Translations under genes and position numbers: made by a program
Notes under the pieces: generated by a model
Databases searched by the model: none
Seen by the model: only the letters and a program-made list of their open reading frames with translations
Told to the model about the DNA's origin: nothing
Source of the DNA: Apiospora phragmitis
Taxonomy: Eukaryota; Ascomycota; Sordariomycetes; Amphisphaeriales; Apiosporaceae
Direction: 5' to 3'
DNA length: 64,000 nt
Assembly: GCA_038363925.1 (NCBI GenBank)
Contig: JAQQWL010000008.1
Span: 124,001-188,000 of the forward strand
Shown here: in pieces, positions 12,701 to 23,807 of the stretch
How the letters are laid out: each line of letters starts with the position of its first letter
Numbering within the stretch: position 1 is the stretch's first letter

Positions 12701-14649
12701 TGTTAGTTGCTCGTGCCCATTTGCTCCTAGCCAAGTGGCTTGACGATACTGGCCAGACACATGCCAGTGCGTTGCGGCAACAGTATCAGAATGTCCCGAA
12801 AAACTACGCAACATGGGAAAAGGGCCATTACCATCTCGGCCGACATTACAAGAAGGTACTCGAGTCTGAGAAGGCCCTCAAACCGGACGACCAGAGTGAT
12901 GAGTATCTCACAGGCGAGACGGCGAAGCTGGTCATAGAGAACTACATCCGCTCGCTCAACTATGGAACCAAGTATCTTTACCAGACCTTACCGAGAATTC
13001 TCACGCTTTGGCTTGAGCTGGGGGCACAGCTAGACAGGGCGCCCGCAAGTAAGGTATCAATCACGCGAGAGCTGCACCATCGCCGAAAGACGCAACTTCA
13101 GTCGCTCCATTCCTACCTGTATAAGTACATTCAGCGCATGCCTGCCTACATCTTCTATACGGCACTTCCTCAGATGGTTGCACGAATCGCACACCCCAAC
13201 AATGAGGTTTTCATGCTTCTTGAGGGGATCATTGTGAAGGTTGTGGAGAACCATCCCAAACAGTCTCTTTGGAGCCTCTTTGCCATCCTCACTTCCAAGC
13301 AAGCTACTTCGGAACGGAGAGCGCGGGGACAGCTGATCGTCCAAAAGTTGAGAGGCACATCGAAGAAGGTTGAAGGTGGTTCGTATGACCTGAAAACCCT
13401 TCTTCGCATGGGCGAGAAGCTAGCAGACCAGTTACTTCTCGCTTGCAACAACGGGGATTTCCAGAGCAATAGGACGACGCATGCGAGTATCACAAGAGAT
13501 CTCAATTTCAACCACAAGTGCACGCCGTGCCCATTGGTGGTACCTATCGAGACCTGTCTTACAGCCACGCTCCCTACCCTGACAGATAACGTCAAAAAGC
13601 ACAAGGCATTCTCGCGCGATGTCATCACTATTGATTCTTTCTTGGACGATGTGCTGGTGCTAGGATCGCTAGCCAAGCCCCGAAAGCTCACAGCCAGGGG
13701 GTCGAATGGCAGGAGTTACGGCCTGCTCATAAAACCCAAAGACGATTTACGAACCGACCAGCGCTTGATGGAATTCAATAGCATGATCAACCGCTCACTC
13801 AAGCGGGATGCCGAATCCAGCAGACGGCAATTGTATATCCGGACCTATGCTGTGACACCCCTAAATGAGGAATGCGGCATTATCGAATGGGTAGACGGGC
13901 TCAAGACCCTACGCGACATCCTTCTGGTAATTTACCGATCCCGCGGTATTGGACCTAATTATAACCAGCTCGCACAGCAGATGAAGGATGCAGTGACTGG
14001 AGATAAGAACATACGGATTTTCACGGAACAAGTCCTGGGACAGTTCCCTCCGGTGCTCCCACACTGGTTCATTTCGCAGTTCCCGAACCCATCAGCATGG
14101 TTTGCCGCACGATTAAAGTATACACGATCGTGCGCGGTCATGTCCATGGTGGGGACCATTTTGGGGCTGGGTGATAGGCACGGCGAGAACGTGCTTCTCG
14201 AGGAGGGCAATGGCGGCATCTTCCATGTGGACTTCAACTGCCTGTTCGACAAGGGATTGACGTTTCAGCAGCCCGAACGCGTCCCGTTCCGGTTGACGCA
14301 CAACATGGTGGCAGCAATGGGAGTGTACGGTTATGAAGGGCCTTTCCGCCAGTGCTCGGAACTCACACTGAGCATCCTGAGGCAGCAAGAGGAGACGCTC
14401 ATGACGATCCTCGAGGCCTTCATCTATGACCCGACGCTGGATCTGCAGAGAGACAAGAAGCGCAAGAACGAAGTGGTGAAGTTGAACCCCACCAGTGTGG
14501 TGGAAAGTATCAGGAGGAAAGTGCGAGGCTTGCTACCAGACGAGAGCATTCCGTTGGGGGTGGAGGGTCAAGTCGAGGAGCTTATCAAGCAGGCAGTCAA
14601 TCCACGGAACCTGTCAGCGATGTATATTGGTTGGTGTCCGTTTTTGTAA
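6734..14649 (+). CDS. uvsB: ATR/Mec1-type PI3K-like checkpoint kinase (UVSB/MUS-9 orthologue), with one apparent frameshift
   Basis: This is the DNA damage and replication checkpoint kinase of the PIKK family, which acts in the nucleus with an ATRIP-type partner. My exon model is 6734-7352, 7405-8054, 8103-8377, 8429-8833, 8890-9045, 9094-9190, 9246-9722, 9774-10019, 10066-11309, 11357-11831, 11886-12369 and 12417-14649; every intron is 46-56 bp and GT-AG. The product is about 2,453 residues, the usual size for fungal Mec1/UVSB. HEAT-like repeats fill the first half, a FAT domain follows, and the kinase domain lies at about residues 2130-2400 with the catalytic GLGDRHGEN and the metal-binding HVDFN. 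The chain ends in a FATC tail closing with Trp-Cys-Pro-Phe-Leu. Within exon 9, near 11004, the frame changes (one C appears missing from a CC run); adding one base makes the whole coding length divisible by three. An alternative 35-bp intron (10965-10999) would also keep the frame but is implausibly short. Confidence 0.9.
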
Positions 14650-15577
14650 TCTAGAAGAGGGCGCGGAGGTGCGAGAGACGAAGGGCAATAAACCACGAGA
14701 CGATGGCTGTTGTCATAGTATGAAGCATAGCTATATATGACGGAAGCATTTCAGTAAGACGTTGCAGTTCTAAGGAGTCGCTGAAGACAGTAGTAGATAG
14801 TTCGGTTTGATTTGGTGGATTCAGGGGTTAAGCAAGATTAGCATAGCAGGGCCTGCAGCTTGTCCGCCGTAGCTTGTAGCTTGGGTGCGGCAAGGTACGG
14901 TACGTTGCGTGCCAATACGTCATTCCCAAATTGAAATGTAAGTACATGTAGATTACGTAGAATGGAATCAATCATTCTGTATGCTCTGTCTCTATTTGCA
15001 TTGGGAAAAGAATGAAGTGACTAAAATGGAAGGATGTATTTCTGATTGAACATACCTGCTACCTCACATTTGCCTTGCCGGCAGATGAGATGTTTGCCTA
15101 AAGTTAAGTCCTTTGCAGGAGGTGGCTGCCTTGGAATTTGTAGTAAGGTTGGAGGGTGAATTGACCACCTGCCTGACCCGACGCGTCTGAATGAAACCCC
15201 CCAACTTTTCGCATCACTTAGGTACTTAAACCACAGACCCTTTTTTCCTAGGGACTTACGGAGTACTTGATCAAATAAATCCTACCAACCTCCTACCATC
15301 CTTTCGCCCATGTCTCTTTGTTTTTTCCAACTACTCAGGTACCTAATATATCCTCTGGCCTGATAGTTTAAGAGAAACCCTCTGGTTTGAGCCGTGTACA
15401 TTATCCCGATTCGACCATTGAAGACCAGATTCTCGCGTCGCGTTTGCTGCTCTTAGATTGGGTCCATTCCCCAAACCTTCGCATCCCACAGCATACACAT
15501 ACAGCACGGGACTTGTGGCTGTCGCACTCAGCCTTCATACAAATTGGACACGCGTTAATCTCAATCTCATCGACAAT
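14650..15577. other. Intergenic region and likely promoter of the PARP-type finger gene
   Basis: No coding frame is supported here. The stretch is moderately AT-rich, has short pyrimidine runs just upstream of 15400 typical of fungal promoters, and carries the motif TACGGAGTACT near 15257 that recurs at 45932. Confidence 0.5.
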
Positions 15578-17020
15578 ATGCCGTACCGCATCGGTGAGTC
15601 TCTTTTGATTTTGATTTTTCCAAGCTGCAATGTCTTGCTATGTCAGCAAACTCATTATTGGGAATTTCCAAACTGGCTTATATGCCAATTTCGTCCGAGG
15701 ACCCCTTTCATTTTTTTTTTTGGATTATTCGTCGAAGTGCCAACACGGATCTTGCTAACCATGCCAACAGAGGTTTCTCCCAACAATCGCGCTGGGTGCC
15801 AGGACACTCTGTGCAAGAAAGCAGGCGACAAGATCAAGAAGGGTGAAATCCGTTGGGGTGTCTGGGTTGACATCCCCGATGGCCGTGCCAGTTGGAAATG
15901 GACCCACTGGTGAGCTTATGTCTATCTTGGGCCACTGAATTGATACTTACCTGAACCTATAGGGGCTGTGTCTCTGGCCTGAAGGTTACCAACCTCCAGG
16001 ACGACATCAGTGATGGTGACGGCGGTTACAAGTGGGACATGATTGATGGATGGGAAGAGCTCGAGTAAGCATGAACCCGGCAGTCTCTCGAACCAAAATG
16101 GCTCCTGAAGCTTACCTTGATGCAGTGATCATCCCGAAGTTCAAGAGAAGATCAAGGAAGCCGTCACACAAGGACACATTCCTGCCGAGGACTTTAAGGG
16201 CGTAAGTGAAAACCCGTGTTTCATATTACGATAGCTAATACTTACATATTTATAGGACCCGGAATTCAATGTGCCTGGACAGAAGGCAATTCGTGGCCGT
16301 GCTAAGAAGGCCAAGAAGGAGGACGGAGATGGCGAAGATGAAGCAGAGAAGCCTACCCCAAAGGCTAAGCGCGGCCGGAAGAAGGCCGAGGAGGACGAGG
16401 ATGAGGAGGAGGAAGCGCTGCCTGCCAAGAAGAAGGCCAAGAAGGCCGCGCCCAAGAAGGTAGCGCCCAAGAAGTCTGATGATGAGGAGGAAGCGCAGCC
16501 TGCCAAGAAAAAGACCAAGAAGGCAGCGCCCAAGAAGGCTGATGATGAGGAAGAGGATGAGGAGGATGAGGAGGAAGCGCAGCCCGCCAAGAAGGCCAAG
16601 AAAGCAGCGCCCAAGAAGGCGGCTGCCGCGGACGAAAAGCCCGCTGCTAAAGCCAAGGGAAAGACAGCTGGCCGACGCAGGAAGGTTCAGGAGGAGGTTA
16701 AGGAGGAAGAGGAAGAGGAGGCAGATGAGCCCGAGCCCGCACCTGAGCCGGTCAAGAAGGGCCGAGGCAAGAAGGCGGCCAAGGCACCTACTCCTGTCGA
16801 AGACGAAGACGAGGATGAAGTCGAGGAGGCCCCCAAGAAGGTCAAGGCCAAAGGCGGTCGCAAGGCTAAGCCTTCTGCCGCTGATACTGCCGACACTGCT
16901 CCAGTCACTGCTAGGCGCGGTCGGAGCAGAAAGTCGTGAGTTATCCTTCCCGAAATGTATTCTCTTAGATATGAAACTGACGCCTCCCACAGTATGGCAG
17001 CTGACGAGGATGAGAACTAA
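15578..17020 (+). CDS. PARP-type zinc-finger protein with long Lys/Glu-rich tail
   Basis: Six exons (15578-15593, 15771-15909, 15963-16064, 16126-16201, 16256-16935, 16993-17020) give a 346-residue protein. Residues 1-90 form a PARP-type zinc finger: start MPYRIEVSPNNRAGC, ligands Cys15, Cys20, His51 and Cys54 in the fungal C-x4-C...H-x2-C spacing, and a Trp-rich core. This finger recognises DNA breaks in PARP1 and DNA ligase III. The rest is very low complexity: alternating acidic clusters and Lys/Ala blocks with a repeated PAKKKAKKAAPKK unit, resembling linker histone tails, which suggests chromatin binding. No ADP-ribosyl transferase domain follows, so it is not a full PARP. The first exon is only 16 bp and the last exon is an acidic nine-codon end (MAADEDEN). 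Reading through without the last splice would end at 16938. Family assignment is firm; nuclear DNA-binding role is inference. Confidence 0.85.
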
Positions 17021-17708
17021 TGCTGGACTAACTAACGCTTGGGTGGTTCAAGTTTTCCCTCAGAAGGCTTTGTACGATATCACGCATCGAGAAGTGTACT
17101 GGACGGCTGGTTTGATGAGATGCCTGCAGTAGTCTCGCAGCCTATGCGATTTGCTCGATTTATATTACGAGTGTCACATCTGGTAGGAGAGCTGCCGATT
17201 TGCTGCTTTCTGCAACGATATGCATAGGGGACGAACAAAGTGTTATTAATGTATCATTACGGATAGCTAATTCATGTGCATACGAAGCATATCATTTCGC
17301 CTATTATCCTACTATGTTGGTGTGGGGCTAAGATGTATTATGTCGATACACCGTTTCCAGGGCCAGTGGGGTATCTTCGCAACCTTCTCTCTGGCCAGAT
17401 TCCTCAATGGAGTTTACTGACGTTGGAATAAGATTTAGCCACGGCCATGCACTTAGTAGGGATATTGTGTTAGGGCCGCAGAGGCCAGGATCGTGTTGTT
17501 ATTAACAGCTCGATACGAGTATTGTCTGCCGTTTGTTCAGTCCTATACGATGATCCATCAGACCAGTAGGTCAGCTACCTCCTAAACTATGCCGGAGGGG
17601 TGCCCATAACCATGTGATAGAGGCTTCCCACATGGGGGCGACACAGCCATTGCTTCACTTTCCTCTACGGCTCCGACAGCAACTGCTGCTGCTGCCTCTC
17701 ACGCTCCC
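17021..17708. other. Intergenic, no gene seen
   Basis: This lies between the ends of two convergent genes and should contain both 3' untranslated regions. No open frame here has supportive composition. Confidence 0.5.
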
Positions 17709-18283
17709 TTAACACGCCTCTGTGGCGATCTGATACTGCGTCTTGCAGCCGATCAGCCCGCATGAGTCAGGGTCTTTGCAGGGGAAGTTGACCGTCGTCG
17801 TGGGCACGGCGGCTGGGCACCCGCAGCTCTTGGTCGTCTGGACCGTCTCGGTGCAGTCGGGCACGAAGCATAACCGGCACGCCGTACCCGTCGATGTCAG
17901 CTTGGGGCAGTCCGTCGGCATCGGCTTTTGGCACGTCGTGATCTTGCTCACGGTCACGGAGACGGAGACCGTTTCAGTTTTGGTTGTCGTGGTGGGAATG
18001 TAGACCGTCTTGGTTGGGCCGCCTGTTGTCAAGAAAGTGTTATTACGCATATGGTGAACTTCTCATTTTAGAATAACCCTGAAAAATATCATCCTGTGAT
18101 TGCGAATGTGAACAGTCAACCCGTCCTTACTCCTGGTAACGGTTGTTGGGTCAGGGTGATTCCCTGAGCTGCCGCGAGGCTACTCCATGTTAGTCGATAA
18201 GCACGTCTACAGAGAACAGGGGGTTGGTCTGAAGTAACATACGCCATAATGCCACCGAGAGATAAAATGTGGAAGAGCTGCAT
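17709..18283 (-). CDS. Small secreted cysteine-rich protein
   Basis: Three exons on the minus strand (18243-18283, 18131-18168, 17709-18022) give 130 residues in one consistent frame. The N-terminus MQLFHILSLGGIMAS looks like a short signal peptide. The mature part begins with a Thr/Val-rich run (TTTTKTETVSVSVTV) and then carries eleven cysteines in about 75 residues, ending Glu-Ala-Cys. Some pairs are closely spaced (C-x2-C and C-x-C), so several disulfides are likely. I do not recognise a named family; similar Thr-rich, Cys-rich short secreted proteins occur widely in plant-associated ascomycetes, some as effectors or cell-wall proteins. The first two exons are short and rest on splice logic only: alternative acceptors for exon 2 give another frame that does not join exon 3. 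Confidence 0.65.
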
Positions 18284-19111
18284 GTCTACCGCTGGGAAAA
18301 GTTGTCTGGCGAGTTTGCCGATCTCGGTTGCTTATTTTGAGTTATACAACTAAGTATACTGTAGGTGTATTGACTTTTGGGAGGCTGTGATCGACATCTT
18401 GCAGAATCCAATTTCGACGCTTTATATATAGGTAGATGTAGTATTCAGCATTTCACAGTTTGTAAACCCCTCGAGTTTCTCCTAACCTATTCGGGGACTG
18501 AGACGACATCTTCCGCAATACTGCTCTTGGCAGGCTCTGAGCTGCTGACATCTATCACGGGAGGACTTGAAAAAGACAAGTCGAATCTGAAGTCTCGAAC
18601 CCGAGCTATCCGTGATCCTGGATACCCTTAGTCCTTAAAATAGAACTGGTGAATGCACTCTCTACGCGACCTAGATCTGCTGCGTTGCTCTCGAATTAGC
18701 TATTCACGGTATGGAAGACCTCATGGGTTGGATGTCACTCAGGGTGGATGGGTATGGTCGTAACCTGGGCCTTGCCGGATGAATTGGTTGACGTTGTATA
18801 CTTTATATTAACTGTTGGCCAAAAATAGCTTTTCTCGTCTAGTCAGCTCAAAATCTGATTTAAAGAGTAGTAGCGTTGCGTCTCGCGACCGCAGGCGACA
18901 CGCGCCGCAACCAAATTTGTGCTGGATTTTGGGTCCTGATGCTTCCCTACTATCACGATCATATTGGTCCAGACTGTCCGGATTACCTAGCCCAGATGAT
19001 GTGCATGATTTTAGGCGACAGATGCCAATACAGGTCTGAGAACCCAGACGAACCAGTTGATATACAAGGTCTCCAATCTGGCTGAGCCAAGTAAGGCCTT
19101 GTTTAAAGGCT
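18284..19111. other. Intergenic, no gene seen
   Basis: This is the upstream region of the small secreted protein and the downstream region of the CysA-type gene. Short frames overlap on both strands without any domain. Confidence 0.45.
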
Positions 19112-20693
19112 TCAGCCAAGGAAGTTCCTGACACTGCCGCCGACGTTTTTCAAGTCGAGTAGGAATGTGTCGTGGCCAAACATGCTCTGCTCCTCGCTCA
19201 ACTCTACGTGAGAGACCTTCATATTGCCTCCTATACGCAGAGAATCTGCGACTTCTCGCTGCTGCCAAGCTGGGAATAGGATATCACTGGCAACACCCAT
19301 AACCAGGGTTGGGATGTCCCGCAAGGGAGCTAGTCCTGCAATCAGGTCATCGGGGGGACGCGATGCCACCTCAATGGGCATCGTCGTCGTATCGACAATC
19401 TTCGCATCCGGCTGCTCCAAATACGGAGAGTCGGGTAACGTCAAACTGCAGGACGCCTCGGGTTGAGCTGGGCTAGCGCCCGACTCTATCTGCTGTGCGC
19501 GTTCGGCACGGCGCACGGCAGCTGCACTTTGCGTCTCACGGCCGAGATCGAACAAGTCCATTGCCTTACTAACGTACAGCAGGCTGTTGGGATCGTATGT
19601 TAAGCAGAACTTTTCCCCGGCGTGGTCAAGGTAGGTTTCGATCAGGAAGTCGGGGCACAGCGCCGGTGGCTTGGACGAGTCTGCTCTCCTCCTGCCGAAG
19701 CGCTGCTCCCATTCGGGCCCAGATCGATATGTAACGGTGGCGATCTCTCTTGCAAGTTTCATGCCAGCATGCGGTGGTACTTTTCCGTAATAAAACCCCC
19801 TATTCCAGTTGGGGTCCATCATCAGAACCTGGCGCTGCGTGTGGCGCATGGCAATGCTGTACGGATGACTCCGGGCGCATCCACTAATGGAGATGACTCG
19901 GCCAACTCGCGAGGGGGAACAGGGCACCGGCTGCCAGGGATTGCATGCCTCCCATGCTAGAACCGACGCTCGCGTACAGCTTCTTGACCTCCAGTCCGTC
20001 AAGTAGGCGAAACTGTGCTCTAACCATGTCTTCTAAAGTGAGGATCGGGAATCGAGTTGCGTAACGCTGCCCGTCGGCCGGATCGATGCTGCTGGGGCCC
20101 GTGGAGCCAAAGCACCCGCCCAAAACATTCGTGCATATCACAAAGTACTTGTCCGTGTCCAGGCAGCCGCCAGGGCCGATGAACTTCTCCCACCAGCCCG
20201 GCTGCGGGTTACTCTCGGTCGAGTGCGCATGCGACGACGCGGACAGGCCCGTGTGCAGAATAATGACGTTGGATTTGTCGGCGTTCATCTTGCCCCAAGT
20301 CTCGTAGGCAACGTCGAATTCCGGCAGCACGCCGCCCCAATCCAGAAGCAGTGGTTTCGTACAGCGGAAGACTTCGGTCGCGCCGGTGGTGTAGGCGGGT
20401 TCGGGCCCCGTAGACAGCGATCGCGCTTCCAGGGTGGCGGATCTTGTTTCGAGGGCATCGAGGCAAGGAAACGCCATGGCGGGATTGGAGGCTTCGCCCT
20501 GGGGGTTGCTAGCCACTCCATTTCGCTTTGCTGGTTGCGAGTGTAGCGACCGTATGGACGATGAGGAGAGCGATGCTACTCGGTGCGGCGAAAGGCGTGC
20601 TCGTACGATCTGGGAAGCTGTTCGCTCGGTGTTCGTCTGCAGCATGCCCGATGCTTGACGGAGGGCCGTCGCGCCAAACCGTTGCGCTCTCAT
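19112..20693 (-). CDS. cysA: Serine O-acyltransferase of the homoserine acetyltransferase fold (CysA/Cys2 type), with one apparent frameshift
   Basis: The enzyme acylates the hydroxyl of serine to feed cysteine synthesis; the family is an alpha/beta-hydrolase related to MetX/Met2. The first ~70 residues are basic and Ser/Ala-rich ([13 protein letters not shown]), fitting a mitochondrial presequence. Diagnostic blocks follow: [11 protein letters not shown], then [12 protein letters not shown], the nucleophile elbow [10 protein letters not shown], the Asp in SDILFPAW and the His in FGHDTFLLD. The LSASSHA and GSTGPSSI blocks fit the CysA/Cys2 group better than true Met2. The reading frame changes at a run of five G on the plus strand (19913-19917); four would give Phe-Pro-Ser-Arg-Val-Gly-Arg and a 526-residue protein. 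No intron can bridge this point, since it follows the catalytic Ser by only about 15 codons. Homoserine acetyltransferase is the alternative function. Confidence 0.85.
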
Positions 20694-22162
20694 GTTCTCG
20701 ACTGGAAATGTCCTGGTGTGACTGCTGGAGCTTCCTTGGGCATGCTACGAGGGCTTGGCTCTCTGTCTCTAAAAGGAAATCTATTTATCATCGACTCATT
20801 TCCATATTTCTAAGATCTGGTTGTTTTGTCAGCACTGGCAGTAGATGCTAGAGCTGCGCAATAGCTCAAGCTCCATAAGACCCCATCAGCTCCGATTGGG
20901 GAGCGATGACGAGATTTCACGTGCTGTGCCAGTACGCTAATGCAACTCATTAAGCTCGCTGCTGTACTAAAATAGCACTCTCGTACGCCAGAGAGCAGTT
21001 TGGAATTTTGCTCATGCTTCACACACTCTGATCGAAAGCTCACATTAGGTAGTAATTGATCAGGTACGCACCCGAGTGCCTAGGGAAATAATGCATCAAC
21101 CAGAGATTGGTCGATTCGAGGATCAATCGATCGATTGGTGTCACGAGCCGGGTGTACACCTGCCCCGCCCCCACCACGTTATGTAAGACCTTATCTGACT
21201 TGGGTTCTAGATCTTCAATGAATGTCGTAGGTTAGCCTGGATCCTTACCAGGCTCCTTGATAGAAGATTGGTGTGTAGGTACACTTCCTAGAATGTACCT
21301 CTTTTGAAGCTTAATCGAGCCTCAGTCCTCCGGTCTACCTATTGAATCCGGGGTTAAAAATATAGTCAAGTTGGTGGAGCTAGAGGTGATATTGCAGGGT
21401 CAACAGTATGTAAGATGTACCAGTAGATAGAAGCAAACGTGTGGTAAGAAAGATACTAATGTGCCATTAACACTTGAGCAATCCTATTCCTCGAGGACCC
21501 AATGAGTCCAGTTTGAGCAATATTCTGATCCAGACAAAGCTGTTGCGCAATCAGGCAACTTACCAGTCGCATACTCACCTATGTTATGTAGCTCAACATC
21601 TGTTGCACAGGAGCTAGTGGCGGTTCATTGCAGGGGTGCAACGAACGCGTGCGCCTCTATGCAACATGCTTGACGTGGGATGCCTCGCCTCAGAGTGTAT
21701 GCAACCAACGTCATATCGCACCCTACAGCCTATGGCTTTCACTGATATATATTGCGGTTCTAGGCTTGGAATGAACGACAGGCTTTGTATCGATATTGCT
21801 ATTTACATAAGCGCATCATCCATGCCACCCCAGACGCACCTACCAAATCGCCCGACTAACCTTAGGTACATGAAGCACGGTGGTGTTTTAGTCTCCAGGC
21901 AGCCAGCACAGGCAAGGAGTGACCTCATTGCAAGTTCAGTTGACGTTGGCCCCGTCCTTGTTGAGTCAACATGGCGCTCTACAATACCATCTCGAACCTG
22001 GGGAATTGAGCAGCTTCTTTATCTACCTTTCTCTCGTACATCATCATCTTCATCATCATTTTAAGGTTTCTCCAATTTGTAGCCGTCGGTTCTGTATTTC
22101 GAAACACCAACAATTCCACTGCCAGACCTGTCTTCACCAGTCGTCGAGGAGGCTCCAGCAAG
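20694..22162. other. Long intergenic region, no gene seen
   Basis: This is the likely promoter zone of the CysA-type gene on the minus strand and of the unknown gene at 22163 on the plus strand. I looked for a clear sulfur regulator site (ATGRYRYCAT) close to 20693 and found no exact match. A palindromic GATCAATCGATCGATTGG patch lies near 21120. No supported coding frame. Confidence 0.45.
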
Positions 22163-23191
22163 ATGATCCCGCGCCCATTCCCCTTCCGGCATGGGAAGGA
22201 AGATAATGCCGAAGATAATGCCACGTACAAGTCAACGGCATCGTCAACGAGCGACACCAATCATACACCTACCGAGTACGATGCTAGTCCTGTAGATACC
22301 ATGACAGTCAAGAGATTGCTCATGGCAGCAGGCAACCTTCCCCTCGAGCTAGCCGACATGATTGTCGACCAAGCCGAGTACTGGCCTTGCTCTTCTGTGA
22401 CCGCCGACTACTCCAATCTTCCAAGAAAGGTCCTGGGCATCAGGGGTGCCGGGAATGACGGAAACAAATTTCTGCTTCGCACGGATCCTCTGGGCTTATC
22501 GCGTTGGACACCACCCAACCATGACTCCTGGCGTTCTACACAGGCCCTTCCTCATAAGCTAGGGCGGGAGCTCGGCTCGGACCGCTTCCAGGAATTCGTC
22601 GAAGAACCGCCACCGGTCTCGGAGCACCCCGTCCGCAAGGTTGTATTTAACATCCGCAGCTCCGATCAGGGTTGGGGTGGTGAGCCTAATGATCACGGGT
22701 CTTACCGGCATTCCTGGACGTGGTTTGATGCGGGCTTGGAACGCTTCGATGCCGAGGCACAATGCGATGAGAATTGTCCGTCGTATTCAGCCGAAGAAGG
22801 CAAGGGAAAGGATGGTCATATCTGCTCCTGCGCCGTGTGGCCTGTATGGCCCGCTGTTGCCTCCAGTGAAGGCAACGAAGGGGCGGCCAATCCACCTCGT
22901 TATGACCACGACCTACTCCCGACTGCCGACCACAAGATTCAAGCCAACAAGGTGGCTAAACAAGGAATACAGCAGCATCACATTGTATGGCGCTGGAATG
23001 ATGATGTTGACCCCAACTCGAGTGCCGCAGAGGAGCTGGAGAGAAATGGGCGTGGCAAGGCAACAGGGAATGGAGAGTTCGTGCGGTCTATGAAGTTGGG
23101 TGATATCATCACGGTTTGGGGCCGGGCCAGATTTGGGGGATGGGAGAACCGCGTGGAGAAGGTTGAGATCAAGGTGTACTGGGCCGTCTAA
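22163..23191 (+). CDS. Conserved fungal protein of unknown function, 342 aa
   Basis: An intronless gene of 342 codons. The first 50 residues are polar and probably disordered. Residues 55-80 (LPLELADMIVDQAEYWPC) resemble the first helix of an F-box-like domain or a similar helical motif common in large fungal gene families. The remainder contains Trp-rich blocks (SSDQGWGGEPNDHGSYRHSW, HHIVWRWND) and ends with a conserved-looking segment, GDIITVWGRARFGGWENRV, followed by a beta-rich end. The Trp/Gly pattern suggests a beta-sandwich domain. No signal peptide, membrane segment or catalytic motif is visible. I do not assign a function; the coding status is supported by length, composition and the clean start and stop. 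Confidence 0.75.
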   Translation: MIPRPFPFRHGKEDNAEDNATYKSTASSTSDTNHTPTEYDASPVDTMTVKRLLMAAGNLPLELADMIVDQAEYWPCSSVTADYSNLPRKVLGIRGAGNDGNKFLLRTDPLGLSRWTPPNHDSWRSTQALPHKLGRELGSDRFQEFVEEPPPVSEHPVRKVVFNIRSSDQGWGGEPNDHGSYRHSWTWFDAGLERFDAEAQCDENCPSYSAEEGKGKDGHICSCAVWPVWPAVASSEGNEGAANPPRYDHDLLPTADHKIQANKVAKQGIQQHHIVWRWNDDVDPNSSAAEELERNGRGKATGNGEFVRSMKLGDIITVWGRARFGGWENRVEKVEIKVYWAV

Positions 23192-23807
23192 ACGGTGTTC
23201 TTTACGGCGGGCGTCATCTTGCTTTGCGTACATTGCTTTTTATGATCAACGACTACGATACGATACCACCTACCTACTTTCCCTTCAAGCAAGTCTTCTT
23301 CTGTCCCATGATTGGCATGGTCTGTAATATACCTATTCAAGTTTATGAATGTTTCTTTTTAGTGTTCACAGGATCTTGACTCGGTTTCCAGCTGTGAAAT
23401 GGCCACCAATACTGCCTCGCCACGGCCATCATAATTGGGCGTGCAATCTTAAATGTATAGACAATACAGGTCGTGATTGGCAAGCCTGACTGATGGGGCG
23501 CTGCGGGCGTATACAGTCCAGGCCTTCGCTGCACTTCTAATGCCTTTGTCGGAACACTTTCATTGAGTGGCGCTCGCAGGCAACCATTGATAGCATCAAA
23601 ACAAGCACGGGTTGGGGGTGGCGTGCCAAGGTAGCCTCGCGGTGAGTCGAGTCCCAAATCATACATAATAATATCAGGCTATTCATTTCTGCTTCTATAT
23701 CCTACACTTAAGGGGTTCTCAAAAAAGGATCGGAGCGTGCTGAGTCGCATCAACTTGGCGATTATACTCTTCTTTTTCTGCAACTCAATCCCGATAGTCC
23801 TGCCGTA
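23192..23807. other. Intergenic, no gene seen
   Basis: Downstream of the 342-residue protein and upstream of the membrane protein at 23808. Nothing recognisable. Confidence 0.45.

Noticed and set aside
16141..16990. Long minus-strand frames opposite the Lys/Glu-rich tail (up to 246 codons, Leu/Ser-rich)
   Set aside because: They are the antisense shadow of the repetitive Lys/Glu codons of the PARP-type finger gene.
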